Assembly (NCBI RefSeq): GCF_008364625.2
Contig: NZ_CP126604.1
Location: forward strand, 3,968,001 to 4,032,000
Source of the DNA: Enterobacter dykesii
GTDB lineage: Bacteria > Pseudomonadota > Gammaproteobacteria > Enterobacterales > Enterobacteriaceae
Direction: 5' to 3'
Length of the DNA stretch: 64,000 bases
In this document: one piece after another, positions 20,379 through 31,303 of the stretch
Numbering within the stretch: the stretch's first letter is position 1
Layout of the letters: every line of letters starts with the position of its first letter
Program-made: the position numbers and the translations under genes
The notes under the pieces: generated by a model
What the model was told of the DNA's origin: nothing
What the model saw: the letters and a program-made list of their open reading frames with translations, nothing else
The model's database searches: none

Positions 20379-21881
20379 TTACGCTTCGTCGCCGAACCAG
20401 CAAATATTACGTGCGGCCATGATGAGCTCGCCGGCTTTCTCGTCAGTTAAACCTTCGATATCAGCCAGGTCATCAACGCCTTGCTCAGCGAGATCTTCCA
20501 GCGTACAAACACCACGGGCAGCCAGCTTGAACGCAATCGCACGATCAAGACCTTCCAGATTCAGCAGGTCATCAGCCGGCTTTTTGTCGCCAAGGCTTTC
20601 TTCCTGAGCCAGTGCCAGGGTGGTCAGTGCGTTTTTAGCGCGTTCACGCAGGGCTTCAACGGTTGGTTCATCCAGACCGTCAATTTCCAGCAGCTCTTTC
20701 ATTGGCACATAGGCCAGTTCTTCCAGCGTAGAGAAACCTTCTTCAACCAGAACAGTGGCGAAGTCTTCGTCAATATCCAGGTATTTAGTGAAGGTATCGA
20801 TCGCCGCATGGGCTTCAGCCTGATGCTTAGCCTGCAGGTCATCAACGGTCATTACGTTGAGTTCCCAGCCGCTCAGCTGTGACGCCAGGCGTACGTTCTG
20901 ACCGTTACGGCCGATTGCCTGCGCCAGGTTGCCCGCTTCAACAGCGATATCCATGGTGTGTTTGTCTTCGTCAACAACGATAGACGCCACATCAGCTGGA
21001 GCCATTGCGTTGATCACGAACTGCGCCGGGTTGTCATCCCACAGAACGATATCAATACGTTCGCCGCCCAGCTCAGTAGAAACTGCCTGAACGCGCGCAC
21101 CGCGCATACCGACGCAAGCACCGACCGGGTCGATACGCTTGTCGTTGGTTTTCACCGCAATTTTCGCACGGGAGCCCGGATCGCGAGCCGCCGCTTTAAT
21201 CTCGATAACTTCTTCACCGATTTCCGGCACTTCGATACGGAACAGTTCTACCAGCATTTCTGGTTTAGAACGGGTCACGAACAGCTGTGCACCACGCGCT
21301 TCAGGGCGAACGGCGTACAGAACACCGCGAATACGGTCGCCTGGGCGGAAGTTTTCACGCGGCAGCATATCTTCACGCAGGATCACGGCTTCAGCGTTAC
21401 CCGGTAACCCTTCGGATTTGATCTCCAGGGAGATGTTGTCGCGGTTCACTTTCTTCACCACGCCGGTGATGATCTCGCCTTCCTGATCGCGGAACTGATC
21501 GACAACCAGCGCGCGCTCGGCTTCGCGCACTTTCTGCACGATAACCTGTTTAGCGGTCTGGGTCGTGATACGGTCGAAGGTGACAGATTCAATCTGATCT
21601 TCAACGTACTCGCCCACGTTCAGACTTTCGTCTTCAAAACGGGCGGCTTCCAGCGTGATCTCTTTGGTCGGCTGGGTCACTTCTTCAACGATTACCCAAC
21701 GACGGAATGTATCGAAGTCACCGCTTTTACGATCGATTTCTACGCGAACATCGATCTCTTGTTCGTATTTTTTCTTGGTTGCTGTAGCCAGTGCACTTTC
21801 CAGCGCTTCGAAAATCTTCTCACGCGGCAGTGATTTCTCGTTGGAGACGGCTTCAACAACAGCCAAAATTTCTTTGTTCAT
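20379..21881 (-). CDS. nusA: Transcription termination/antitermination factor NusA
   Basis: 500 residues (E. coli 495). Domains in order: N-terminal RNA polymerase-binding domain (1-130), S1 (about 135-200), KH1 and KH2 (about 200-345, with a [17 protein letters not shown] segment), and two acidic C-terminal repeats (about 360-495). It modulates pausing, intrinsic termination and rRNA/lambda antitermination. It lies 28 bases after rimP and 24 before infB. Confidence 0.98.
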   Translation of the reverse strand: MNKEILAVVEAVSNEKSLPREKIFEALESALATATKKKYEQEIDVRVEIDRKSGDFDTFRRWVIVEEVTQPTKEITLEAARFEDESLNVGEYVEDQIESVTFDRITTQTAKQVIVQKVREAERALVVDQFRDQEGEIITGVVKKVNRDNISLEIKSEGLPGNAEAVILREDMLPRENFRPGDRIRGVLYAVRPEARGAQLFVTRSKPEMLVELFRIEVPEIGEEVIEIKAAARDPGSRAKIAVKTNDKRIDPVGACVGMRGARVQAVSTELGGERIDIVLWDDNPAQFVINAMAPADVASIVVDEDKHTMDIAVEAGNLAQAIGRNGQNVRLASQLSGWELNVMTVDDLQAKHQAEAHAAIDTFTKYLDIDEDFATVLVEEGFSTLEELAYVPMKELLEIDGLDEPTVEALRERAKNALTTLALAQEESLGDKKPADDLLNLEGLDRAIAFKLAARGVCTLEDLAEQGVDDLADIEGLTDEKAGELIMAARNICWFGDEA

Positions 21882-21909
21882 CGCGGGCTTTTCACCTCAA
21901 TCCAGACTG

Positions 21910-22362
21910 TTAAAAGTGGGGAACCAGGTTCGCCTTCTGGATATTACTCAGCGCGAACACTTCATCTTTGCCTTCGACTGTCACCGTGATCATTTCACCA
22001 TCAACGGCTTTGATAATTCCCTGCCATTTACGGCGGTTCTGTACGGCCATACGCAGAACGAGAGCCACTTCTTCACCGGTAAAGCGCACATAGTGCTCGG
22101 CCGTGAACATCGGGCGATCGAGGCCAGGTGAGGAAACTTCCAGGTTGTACGCAACGGTAATCGGGTCTTCAACATCAAGAACCGCACTCACCTGGTGGCT
22201 GACATCAGCACAATCATCAACATTGATGCCATCTTCACTATCAATATAGATGCGCAGCGTCGATGTACGGCCGCGAACGAATTCGATGCCGACCAGTTCG
22301 TAGCCCAGTGCTTCGACCGGTGCAGTAATCATCTCTGTTAATTTTTGCTCTAATGTGGACAA
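21910..22362 (-). CDS. rimP: Ribosome maturation factor RimP
   Basis: 150 residues from a TTG start at 22362 ([11 protein letters not shown]), the start I recall for E. coli RimP. Upstream in-frame GTG (22368) and TTG (22374) codons would add two or four residues. The GGGGGTGGG before the chosen start is a good ribosome site. RimP binds the 30S head region during S12/S19 assembly. A D-rich motif [13 protein letters not shown] is typical. It is first protein gene after metY, separated by two terminator-like hairpins. Confidence 0.95.
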   Translation of the reverse strand: MSTLEQKLTEMITAPVEALGYELVGIEFVRGRTSTLRIYIDSEDGINVDDCADVSHQVSAVLDVEDPITVAYNLEVSSPGLDRPMFTAEHYVRFTGEEVALVLRMAVQNRRKWQGIIKAVDGEMITVTVEGKDEVFALSNIQKANLVPHF

Positions 22363-22379
22363 GCCCACCCCCAAGACAT

Positions 22380-22399
22380 AAAAAAAGGGCGTAAAGCCC
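22380..22399 (-). terminator. Second leader hairpin upstream of rimP
   Basis: GGGC-TTTAC-GCCC followed by TTTTTTT on the minus strand, ending only about 17 bases before the rimP start. It lies between metY and rimP and is probably an attenuator that is partly read through. Confidence 0.7.
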
Positions 22400-22421
22400 A
22401 GTTATTCTGTAGTCAGATAAC

Positions 22422-22447
22422 AAAAAACCCCGATAAATCGGGGCTTT
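22422..22447 (-). terminator. Terminator downstream of metY
   Basis: AAAGCCCCGATTTATCGGGG followed by TTTTTTG on the minus strand is a strong intrinsic terminator about 120 bases after the tRNA. It limits transcription passing from metY into the nusA-infB genes. Confidence 0.85.
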
Positions 22448-22569
22448 AGATAACTGAACCCTATAGCCACAACTGTGGCCTGGAGCACTTTCCGAAAGAA
22501 TTTTTTCAAATCCAGCTACGAAGGCTCTAAGTCTTCACAGTATATTTGAAAAAGAACTTTATGGGAAAG

Positions 22570-22646
<77 letters not shown>

Positions 22647-22661
22647 CCTGAAACGTGGCAA

Positions 22662-22690
22662 ATTCTACGCGTTTTGGACAGAATTTGCAA
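22662..22690 (-). promoter_or_regulatory. Sigma-70 promoter of metY
   Basis: On the minus strand TTGCAA (22685-22690) and TAGAAT (22662-22667) are separated by exactly 17 bases. Transcription would start about 10 bases before the mature tRNA. This is a near-consensus promoter for metY and hence for the rimP-nusA-infB operon. Confidence 0.8.
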
Positions 22691-22848
22691 ATAATGCTGG
22701 GATTTGGTACCGAAGACGGGACGTAAAATCGGCGTTTAGTATATTGATAGTTGACCCCACCTGTCAAGGCGACTTCCGCCAGATCGATTTGACCAAAATT
22801 TTTACAAAAAACGCACGACTCTCTTCCGGTCTTCGCCAAAAGATGATT

Positions 22849-22884
22849 AAATGAATACTCACTTATTTTGCATAAAAATGCACA
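22849..22884 (+). promoter_or_regulatory. Candidate ArgR (ARG box) region of argG
   Basis: Two adjacent AT-rich dyads precede argG: TGAAT-ACTC-ACTTA at 22852-22865 and TGCAT-AAAA-ATGCA at 22869-22882. Each resembles the TGAAT-N4-ATTCA ARG-box core at eight of ten positions. Their centres are 17 bases apart, tighter than the usual 21, so one may be accidental. Confidence 0.5.
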
Positions 22885-22906
22885 AGAGAGCGAAAGCGGT
22901 CTCTAA

Positions 22907-24280
<1,374 letters not shown>

Positions 24281-24297
24281 CCGCGAGTATAAAATGC

Positions 24298-24324
24298 AAA
24301 AGGCGTCCGATGGACGCCTTTTTT
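24298..24324 (+). terminator. Intrinsic terminator of argG
   Basis: AAGGCGTCC-GAT-GGACGCCTT followed by TTTT, starting about 20 bases after the argG stop. Confidence 0.92.
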
Positions 24325-24393
24325 GTGGGCTTTTGTCGGGCCGATAAGCACAACGCCGTCCACCACTTTGCCCGCCACACACAATCTACAAAC

Positions 24394-24421
24394 GAAAAAA
24401 AAGACGCCTTTCGACGTCTTT
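24394..24421 (-). terminator. Terminator of the secG-leuU transcript
   Basis: On the minus strand AAAGACG-TCGAAAGG-CGTCTTT continues into TTTTT, 13 bases beyond the end of leuU. Confidence 0.85.
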
Positions 24422-24433
24422 CTTCTGGAATAT

Positions 24434-24520
24434 TGGTACCGAGGATGGGACTCGAACCCACAAGCCCGTTAGGGCACTACCACCTCAAGGTAGCGTGTCT
24501 ACCAATTCCACCACCTCGGT
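24434..24520 (-). tRNA. leuU: tRNA-Leu (GAG)
   Basis: The reverse strand gives an 87-nt class II tRNA with a long variable arm (TGCCCTAACGGGCT), anticodon GAG within ACCTTGAGGTGG, and encoded CCA. It matches E. coli leuU, also just downstream of secG. The acceptor stem begins A1-U72 here, whereas my recollection of E. coli is G1. Confidence 0.95.
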
Positions 24521-24529
24521 ACAGAATAC

Positions 24530-24862
24530 TTAGTGCGGGATATCGCTGGTCGGCTTAGCCGGTGCAGCTGGCTGAGTCTGCTCAGTTTTCGCTGGCGCGC
24601 TCAGATTTTCCCACTCGCTTCCTTTGCTGGTCTTGTTGCTGTTGATATTGCCAAGCACCAGACTGATGATGAAGAACAGCGTAGCCAGAATCGCCGTCGT
24701 ACGGGTCATGAAGTTCGCAGAACCACTTGAACCGAACAGCGTACCGGAAGCGCCTGCTCCGAAGGAGGCTCCCATATCAGCGCCTTTACCTTGCTGCAGC
24801 ATAATCAGCGCTACGAGAGCGATGGCTACAATAAGGAAAACAACTAAAAGAGCTTCGTACAT
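24530..24862 (-). CDS. secG: Protein translocase subunit SecG
   Basis: 110 residues beginning MYEALLVVFLIVAIALVAL. Two transmembrane helices (about 3-22 and 52-72) flank a conserved GKGADMGASFGAG loop; the tail is proline/alanine-rich. SecG associates with SecYE and stimulates SecA-driven export. The upstream in-frame extension to 24910 is not conserved. leuU follows after nine bases and is co-transcribed. Confidence 0.97.
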   Translation of the reverse strand: MYEALLVVFLIVAIALVALIMLQQGKGADMGASFGAGASGTLFGSSGSANFMTRTTAILATLFFIISLVLGNINSNKTSKGSEWENLSAPAKTEQTQPAAPAKPTSDIPH

Positions 24863-25042
24863 AATCAACCTGTTCCTTGCGGATTTGCCGCATACCAATG
24901 CTTCGACCAATTAGCAGGATTTTTGTTTCCCACTGAAGCGGGTGTGAATACTAACCAAAGCGAATGACCTTCGCAAGGGCATTTTTGACGCATTGTATCA
25001 ACTGCGGAAAAAAACAGCAAAAAGCCATTAATTGCTTAAAAC

Positions 25043-25066
25043 AAAGGCGACAAAAGCCGCCTTTTT
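25043..25066 (-). terminator. Terminator of glmM (possibly bidirectional)
   Basis: AAAGGCG-ACAAAAGC-CGCCTTT with a T-rich tail on both strands, about 20 bases after the glmM stop on the minus strand. Confidence 0.75.
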
Positions 25067-25085
25067 ATACATTTAGCGTGCACAA

Positions 25086-26423
25086 TTATGCAGCTTTAAC
25101 AGCATCCGCAATACGGTGCGCAAATTCGGTGACCTGCGCTTCGTCTTCACCTTCCACCATCACGCGGATCAGCGGTTCGGTACCGGACTTACGCAGCAGC
25201 ACGCGTCCACGATTGCCCAGGGCCGCTTCAACGTCAGCCATCACCGCTTTGACGTTCTCGTTTTCCAGCGGATCGCCTTTGCCGGCAGTGAAACGTACGT
25301 TGACCAGAATCTGTGGGAACATTTTCATGCCGCTGCACAGATCGTGCAGGCTCATATGGTTGCGCGCCATTGCGGCAACCACCTGCAGCGCGGCCACGAT
25401 ACCGTCACCGGTGGTGGTTTTATCAAGCAGGATCACGTGACCCGAGTTTTCTGCGCCGATGCGCCAGCCCTTCTCCTGCAGTTTTTCCAGCACATAGCGG
25501 TCACCCACTTTCGCGCGGACAAACGGAATACCGAGCTGTTTCAGCGCCAGTTCCAGGCCCATGTTACTCATCAGCGTGCCCACCGCACCGCCGCGCAGCT
25601 GGCCCTGACGCAGTCCTTCACGCGCGATGATGTAGAGGATTTGATCGCCGTCGACCTTGTTACCTTCGTGGTCGACCATGATCACGCGGTCACCGTCGCC
25701 GTCCAGCGCAATACCCAGGTCGGCTTTCTCTGCCAGAACACGCGCCTGCAGGGCACGAACGTCAGTTGCCCCCACCTGCTCGTTAATGTTCAGACCATCC
25801 GGCTCGCAGCCAATAGTGATGACTTTCGCACCCAGTTCGCGGAAGACATTCGGGGCGATGTGATAGGTCGCGCCGTTTGCACAGTCCACCACAATTTTGA
25901 GGTGAGCCAGGCTCAGCTCATTCGGGAAGGTACCTTTACAGAATTCGATATAACGGCCCGCTGCATCAACGATACGGTTCGCTTTACCCAGCTCTGCGGA
26001 ATCAACGCAGGTGATCTCTTTTTCCATTTCGGCTTCAATGGCTTCTTCCACGTCATCCGGGAGCTTGGTGCCGTCAATGGAGAAGAATTTAATGCCGTTG
26101 TCGTAGAACGGGTTGTGAGAAGCTGAAATGACAATACCCGCTTCCGCACGGAAGGTGCGCGTCAGATACGCGACTGCAGGTGTCGGCATCGGGCCCGTAA
26201 AGGACGCGGACAGTCCAGCAGCCGCCAGACCCGCTTCCAGCGCGGACTCCAGCATATAGCCGGAAATACGGGTGTCTTTACCGATGATAATTTTACGTGA
26301 GCCATGACGCGCAAGCACTTTGCCAGCAGCCCAGCCGAGCTTCAGGACAAAATCAGGGGTGATGGGAGCATCGCCTACGCGCCCACGGATACCGTCGGTA
26401 CCAAAATATTTACGACTACTCAT
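25086..26423 (-). CDS. glmM: Phosphoglucosamine mutase GlmM
   Basis: 445 residues, as in E. coli. The phosphorylated serine is Ser102 in ISASHNP; the metal-binding loop DGDGDR lies near residue 240 and a phosphate-binding RKSGTEP near 411. GlmM converts glucosamine-6-phosphate to glucosamine-1-phosphate for UDP-GlcNAc, feeding peptidoglycan and LPS. It overlaps the 3' end of folP by eight bases, implying translational coupling. The upstream extension to 26465 is folP-coding sequence. Confidence 0.98.
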   Translation of the reverse strand: MSSRKYFGTDGIRGRVGDAPITPDFVLKLGWAAGKVLARHGSRKIIIGKDTRISGYMLESALEAGLAAAGLSASFTGPMPTPAVAYLTRTFRAEAGIVISASHNPFYDNGIKFFSIDGTKLPDDVEEAIEAEMEKEITCVDSAELGKANRIVDAAGRYIEFCKGTFPNELSLAHLKIVVDCANGATYHIAPNVFRELGAKVITIGCEPDGLNINEQVGATDVRALQARVLAEKADLGIALDGDGDRVIMVDHEGNKVDGDQILYIIAREGLRQGQLRGGAVGTLMSNMGLELALKQLGIPFVRAKVGDRYVLEKLQEKGWRIGAENSGHVILLDKTTTGDGIVAALQVVAAMARNHMSLHDLCSGMKMFPQILVNVRFTAGKGDPLENENVKAVMADVEAALGNRGRVLLRKSGTEPLIRVMVEGEDEAQVTEFAHRIADAVKAA

Positions 26424-27264
26424 AGCGTTTGTTTTCCTTCGCTGCCAGTGTGGCTTCCACCACACGCATGGCTTCTACTGTTTCTTTGACGTCATGGACA
26501 CGAATAATGTGCGCGCCCTGCATCGCCGCAATCACCGCGCAGGCCAGGCTGCCGCTCAGGCGTTCGCTCGGCCCCACGTTCAGCAACTGCCCAATCATCG
26601 ACTTTCTCGACATCCCCACCAGTAACGGCAGGCCAAAATGATGGAATTCCGACAGGCGCGCAAGCAACGCATAATTGTGGGAGAGATTTTTACCGAAACC
26701 GAACCCCGGGTCGAGCAGCAATTTCTCTTTTGGGATACCTGCACGTTCACAGCGTGCAATATGCTCAATAAAGAAGCGATTTACGTCGGCAAAGACATCG
26801 TCATACCTCGGTGCTTCCTGCATGGTTTTTGGTTGACCCTGCATGTGCATCAGGCATACCGGTAATCCCGTCTCTGCCGCGGCTTCAAGGGCGCCAGGCT
26901 CAGTGAGCGAGCGAATATCATTGATAATGTGAGCGCCCACTCTCACCACTTCACGAATCACTTCGGGTTTAGAGGTATCAACGGAGATCCACACTTCAAA
27001 CCGCTGCGTGATAGCTTCAACCACCGGCACCACGCGCGCCAGCTCTTCTTCCACAGACACGTCCGCCGCACCAGGACGCGTCGATTCGCCGCCCACGTCA
27101 ATAATGGTGGCACCCGCATTAATCATTAAATTCGCGTGCTTAACCGCCTCGATAAGCGTGTTATGCGTGCCGCCGTCAGAGAAAGAGTCAGGGGTAACAT
27201 TCAGGATCCCCATCACATGGGGATGTGAAAGATCGAGATGCGAGTCCTGAGCGAATAATTTCAT
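26416..27264 (-). CDS. folP: Dihydropteroate synthase
   Basis: 282 residues, as in E. coli. The pterin-binding signatures are [15 protein letters not shown] (about 17-31) and [16 protein letters not shown] (about 51-66), with DPGFGFGKN near 185. It condenses p-aminobenzoate with dihydropterin pyrophosphate in folate synthesis and is the sulfonamide target. The MKLFAQ start at 27264 is conserved. It follows ftsH after about 100 bases containing a terminator, so it may have its own promoter. Confidence 0.98.
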   Translation of the reverse strand: MKLFAQDSHLDLSHPHVMGILNVTPDSFSDGGTHNTLIEAVKHANLMINAGATIIDVGGESTRPGAADVSVEEELARVVPVVEAITQRFEVWISVDTSKPEVIREVVRVGAHIINDIRSLTEPGALEAAAETGLPVCLMHMQGQPKTMQEAPRYDDVFADVNRFFIEHIARCERAGIPKEKLLLDPGFGFGKNLSHNYALLARLSEFHHFGLPLLVGMSRKSMIGQLLNVGPSERLSGSLACAVIAAMQGAHIIRVHDVKETVEAMRVVEATLAAKENKRYE

Positions 27265-27302
27265 GGCGAAATCCCTGGTATCTATATCGTTAAACAGAAA
27301 TG

Positions 27303-27330
27303 AAAAACCCCGGAGCAAGCTCCAGGGTTT
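27303..27330 (-). terminator. Terminator between ftsH and folP
   Basis: AAACCCTGGAGC-TT-GCTCCGGGGTTT followed by TT-C-AT on the minus strand: a long stem with one mismatch, about 33 bases after ftsH. Confidence 0.8.
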
Positions 27331-27362
27331 GAGGTACAGACAAACGCTTCAACAGCAGTGGC

Positions 27363-29297
27363 TTACTTATCGCCCAACTGTTCTGACATGGTGTTGCCCG
27401 GATTTGGCGTACGCGGTTCATCAACCGGACGCGGCGCACGCGGGGTGCCATTGTTGTCAGAATTATTGGAAGCGCCTGGGTCTTCCCAGCCTGCTGGCGG
27501 ACGCACTTCGCGGCGCGCCATCAGGTCGTCAATCTGTGGTGCATCGATGGTCTCATATTTCATGAGCGCATCTTTCATCGAATGCAGGATGTCCATATTG
27601 TCGTTCAGGATCTGGCGTGCACGTGCGTAGTTACGCTCTACCAGAGATTTTACTTCCTGGTCGATGATACGAGCCGTCTCATCGGACATATGTTTCGCTT
27701 TAGCCACAGAACGGCCCAGGAATACTTCACCCTCTTCCTCTGCATACAGCAGCGGACCGAGTTTGTCGGAGAAGCCCCACTGCGTCACCATGTTACGCGC
27801 CAGGTTTGTCGCAACTTTAATGTCGTTGGACGCACCGGTAGAAACATGTTCCACACCGTAGATAATCTCTTCTGCCAGACGACCACCGTACAGGGTCGAA
27901 ATCTGGCTTTCCAGCTTCTGACGGCTGGCGCTGATCGCATCGCCTTCAGGCAGGAAGAAAGTCACACCCAGCGCACGACCGCGCGGAATAATCGTCACTT
28001 TATGCACCGGATCGTGTTCCGGCACGAGGCGACCGATAATCGCGTGACCCGCTTCGTGGTATGCCGTGGACTCTTTCTGCGCTTCCGTCATCACCATGGA
28101 GCGACGTTCCGCACCCATCATGATTTTGTCTTTCGCTTTCTCAAACTCCACCATAGATACGACGCGCTTGTTACCGCGAGCGGCAAACAGAGCAGCTTCG
28201 TTGACCAGGTTCGCCAGGTCCGCACCGGAGAAGCCAGGAGTACCGCGCGCAATGATTGCCGCATCGATATCTGGCGCCAGCGGTACGCGACGCATGTGAA
28301 CTTTCAGAATCTGTTCACGACCGCGAACGTCCGGCAGACCCACAACAACCTGACGGTCGAAACGGCCTGGACGCAGCAGCGCTGGGTCAAGTACGTCCGG
28401 ACGGTTAGTCGCCGCGATAACGATGATACCTTCGTTACCTTCGAAGCCGTCCATCTCAACCAGCATCTGGTTCAGCGTCTGTTCACGTTCATCGTGACCA
28501 CCGCCCAGACCTGCGCCACGCTGGCGGCCTACGGCGTCGATTTCATCGATGAAGATAATGCACGGTGCTGCCTTCTTGGCCTGCTCAAACATGTCACGCA
28601 CACGAGATGCACCGACACCCACGAACATTTCAACGAAGTCAGAACCTGAAATAGTAAAGAACGGCACCTTCGCTTCACCCGCAATGGCTTTCGCCAGCAG
28701 GGTTTTACCGGTACCCGGAGGGCCAACCATCAGCACGCCTTTCGGGATCTTACCGCCCAATTTCTGGAAACGGCTCGGTTCACGCAGGTATTCAACCAGT
28801 TCACCTACCTCTTCTTTCGCTTCGTCACAACCGGCGACGTCAGCGAAGGTGGTCTTGATCTGGTCTTCCGTCAGCATACGCGCCTTGCTCTTACCGAACG
28901 ACATGGCACCTTTGCCACCGCCGCCCTGCATCTGGCGCATAAAGAAGATCCAGACGCCAATAAGAAGCAGCATCGGGAACCAGGAAATGAAGATAGAAGC
29001 CAGCAGGCTTGGTTCTTCTGGCGGCTCGCCAACTACCTTGACGTTTTTGGTCAGAAGGTTATCAAGCAGCTTAGGATCGTTCACCGGGATGTAAGTCGTG
29101 TAACGGTTACTATCTTTCTTGGTAACGTTGATCTCACGTCCGTTGATACGCGCTTCGCGAACCTGGTCCTGATTGACCTCCTGCAAGAAGGTAGAATAAT
29201 CCACCTTGCGGCCATTCGACTCGCTGGGCCCAAAGCTCTGGAATACTGACATCAGCACAACGGCAATGACCAGCCAGAGTATTAGGTTTTTCGCCAT
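27363..29297 (-). CDS. ftsH: ATP-dependent zinc metalloprotease FtsH
   Basis: 644 residues, equal to E. coli. Two N-terminal membrane helices (about 5-24 and 96-118) bracket a periplasmic domain. The AAA module has Walker A GPPGTGKT (near 192-199), IDEIDAVG and the second region of homology; the zinc protease motif HEAGH is near residue 414. FtsH degrades misassembled membrane proteins, LpxC and sigma-32, setting LPS levels. The conserved [10 protein letters not shown] start at 29297 was preferred over a start three codons upstream. It lies 102 bases after rlmE. Confidence 0.98.
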   Translation of the reverse strand: MAKNLILWLVIAVVLMSVFQSFGPSESNGRKVDYSTFLQEVNQDQVREARINGREINVTKKDSNRYTTYIPVNDPKLLDNLLTKNVKVVGEPPEEPSLLASIFISWFPMLLLIGVWIFFMRQMQGGGGKGAMSFGKSKARMLTEDQIKTTFADVAGCDEAKEEVGELVEYLREPSRFQKLGGKIPKGVLMVGPPGTGKTLLAKAIAGEAKVPFFTISGSDFVEMFVGVGASRVRDMFEQAKKAAPCIIFIDEIDAVGRQRGAGLGGGHDEREQTLNQMLVEMDGFEGNEGIIVIAATNRPDVLDPALLRPGRFDRQVVVGLPDVRGREQILKVHMRRVPLAPDIDAAIIARGTPGFSGADLANLVNEAALFAARGNKRVVSMVEFEKAKDKIMMGAERRSMVMTEAQKESTAYHEAGHAIIGRLVPEHDPVHKVTIIPRGRALGVTFFLPEGDAISASRQKLESQISTLYGGRLAEEIIYGVEHVSTGASNDIKVATNLARNMVTQWGFSDKLGPLLYAEEEGEVFLGRSVAKAKHMSDETARIIDQEVKSLVERNYARARQILNDNMDILHSMKDALMKYETIDAPQIDDLMARREVRPPAGWEDPGASNNSDNNGTPRAPRPVDEPRTPNPGNTMSEQLGDK

Positions 29298-29399
29298 GTC
29301 ACTCAAGGGATTAACCTCATATTACAACTGTGTTAAAAACAGCGTCAGGATACTCTATATCCAGTTTCATTCAAACTTTCGCCTGAAATCTACCGGTTA

Positions 29400-30026
29400 T
29401 CATTTTCGCCCGGTCGCTACAATATACACTTCTCGGGAACGGGCCCGGGAAGAGTCCGGCTTACGAACTTTAACCTTCGCAAACAGGGAGCGAATTTCCT
29501 TAAGATACTCCTCGAAACCTTCGCCCTGAAACACCTTCACAACAAAACTACCACCAGGCGCTAGTACATCACGACACATTTCTAACGCTAGCTCCACCAG
29601 ATACATGGCGCGGGGGATATCCACCGCCGGTGTTCCGCACATATTTGGTGCCATATCTGACATGACAACCTGGACCTTACTGTCACCTACACGATCAAGT
29701 AACGCTTTCAGCACTAATTCATCACGAAAGTCGCCCTGAAGGAAGTCGACACCGACGATGGGATCCATTGGTAAAAGATCGCACGCGATGATTCGGCCCG
29801 TTCCGCCGATCTGCGTTACCGCATACTGGGACCATCCGCCAGGTGCCGCACCGAGGTCAACAACCGTCATCCCCGGCTTAAAAAGTTTGTCACTTTGCTG
29901 TATTTCATCAAGTTTAAACCAGGCACGGGAACGCAACCCCTTTTTCTGTGCCTGTTGAACATATTTATCGCTAAAGTGTTCCTGAAGCCAGCGGCTGGAG
30001 CTGGCAGAACGCTTTTTACCTGTCAT
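29400..30026 (-). CDS. rlmE: 23S rRNA 2'-O-ribose U2552 methyltransferase RlmE (RrmJ)
   Basis: 208 residues (E. coli 209). The SAM-binding motif [13 protein letters not shown] is at about residues 55-67, and Lys/Asp catalytic residues sit in SDMAPNM and the SFVVKVF strand. It methylates U2552 in the 50S A-loop and belongs to the heat-shock regulon in E. coli with ftsH. It is divergent from yhbY with an 127-base spacer. Confidence 0.97.
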   Translation of the reverse strand: MTGKKRSASSSRWLQEHFSDKYVQQAQKKGLRSRAWFKLDEIQQSDKLFKPGMTVVDLGAAPGGWSQYAVTQIGGTGRIIACDLLPMDPIVGVDFLQGDFRDELVLKALLDRVGDSKVQVVMSDMAPNMCGTPAVDIPRAMYLVELALEMCRDVLAPGGSFVVKVFQGEGFEEYLKEIRSLFAKVKVRKPDSSRARSREVYIVATGRK

Positions 30027-30153
30027 TTAACATTTCCGTCCTGGTTCATCGTTACCTGCCTGTGACGTAAATTTCTACGCAGCTATTTGGCGATATAAGG
30101 GAGATGGCGGTAGAATGAACCGTTTTCAATCCCAACGTAAGCAAAAATATACG

Positions 30154-30447
30154 ATGAATCTGAGTACTAAACAAAAACAGCACCTTAAAGGTCTGGCACA
30201 TCCGCTCAAGCCTGTAGTGATGCTTGGCAACAATGGTTTGACCGAAGGGGTGCTTGCCGAGATTGAACAAGCGCTGGAACACCACGAGCTGATCAAGGTG
30301 AAAATCGCCTCTGAAGACAGAGACACTAAAAACCTGATCGTGGAAGCCATCGTGCGCGAAACCGGCGCCTGTAATGTACAGGTCATCGGTAAAACGCTGG
30401 TGCTCTACCGCCCATCTAAAGAGCGTAAAATCTCGCTGCCACGCTAA
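30154..30447 (+). CDS. yhbY: YhbY, CRM-domain ribosome-assembly RNA-binding protein
   Basis: 97 residues beginning MNLSTKQKQHLKGLAH. The whole protein is one CRM domain with the loop GNNGLTEGV, related to the IF3 C-terminal fold. E. coli YhbY associates with pre-50S particles. An upstream in-frame ATG at 30115 is not conserved, so the start at 30154 is preferred. A strong terminator follows at 30534. Confidence 0.95.
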   Translation: MNLSTKQKQHLKGLAHPLKPVVMLGNNGLTEGVLAEIEQALEHHELIKVKIASEDRDTKNLIVEAIVRETGACNVQVIGKTLVLYRPSKERKISLPR

Positions 30448-30533
30448 GGATATCCTGAATTAAACACATTTTCTGTGTGAAACGAGGGATTTCTGTCAGC
30501 AGGCGAGCAAAATGCCATGCTCCTTGAGTTGAT

Positions 30534-30559
30534 AAAAGGCCGCTATGCGGCCTTTTTCT
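30534..30559 (+). terminator. Bidirectional terminator between yhbY and greA
   Basis: AAAAGGCCGC-TAT-GCGGCCTTTT followed by TCTTTT. It can serve both convergent genes because each side has an A/T tract. Confidence 0.9.
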
Positions 30560-30598
30560 TTTCTTTACAATGTATCAACATCTTAGTAGAGAAGCGAA

Positions 30599-31075
30599 TT
30601 ACAGGTATTCAACCTTAATAATTTCGTATTCCACTTCACCGCCAGGGGTGCGAATGGTGACAACATCGTCCTGCTCTTTGCCAATCAGGCCGCGAGCAAT
30701 CGGGGAGTTCACTGAAATCAGGTTCTGTTTGAAGTCTGCTTCATCATCACCCACGATGCGATAGGTCTGCTCTTCGTCGTTGTCCAGGTTCAGGACGGTA
30801 ACGGTAGAACCAAAGATCACACGCCCGTTGTTAGGCATTTTGGTGATATCGATAACCTGTGCATTGGACAGTTTTGCCTCGATATCTTTAATACGCCCTT
30901 CACAGAAACCCTGCTGCTCACGCGCGGCGTGGTATTCAGCGTTCTCTTTCAGGTCGCCATGCTCGCGCGCATCCGCGATAGCGGCGATGATTTCAGGGCG
31001 ACGCACGGATTTCAGGAAATCCAGCTCTTCGCGCAGTTTTTCGGCACCACGTAAGGTCATCGGAATAGCTTGCAT
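30599..31075 (-). CDS. greA: Transcript cleavage factor GreA
   Basis: 158 residues, as in E. coli. The N-terminal coiled coil carries the acidic tip motif around [20 protein letters not shown] (about residues 36-55) that reaches the polymerase active site; the C-terminal domain binds the secondary channel rim. GreA rescues backtracked RNA polymerase. A leader of about 120 bases with an intrinsic terminator precedes it. Confidence 0.98.
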   Translation of the reverse strand: MQAIPMTLRGAEKLREELDFLKSVRRPEIIAAIADAREHGDLKENAEYHAAREQQGFCEGRIKDIEAKLSNAQVIDITKMPNNGRVIFGSTVTVLNLDNDEEQTYRIVGDDEADFKQNLISVNSPIARGLIGKEQDDVVTIRTPGGEVEYEIIKVEYL

Positions 31076-31144
31076 TTGTTATACCTCTTAAACATTCCTG
31101 TTGGGAGCAGTGTTCCCTGCTCCTGCCCACCTAAGCGGGCAAGA

Positions 31145-31200
31145 AGCAAAAAGAAAACCGACCCGGGAGCAATGCCCCAGGTCAGCAGCAATTTTTCAAT
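31145..31200 (-). ncRNA. graL: GraL-like greA leader RNA with internal terminator
   Basis: Between the greA promoter region and the gene, the minus strand has GACCTGGGGCATTGCTCCCG then GGTC, followed by GGTTTTCTTTTT: a stem with a T-rich tail at 31147-31183. In E. coli the greA leader yields short terminated RNAs called GraL from such a hairpin. The 5' end is approximate. Confidence 0.6.
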
Positions 31201-31303
31201 TTGATATGCATTTTACCGCGAAGTTCACTATGGGTCATCGTTTACTTTGCAGTGCCATGCACCGTAGTATGACGGTTTGTTTTCGGGTTGTTAGCGCGAG
31301 ATT

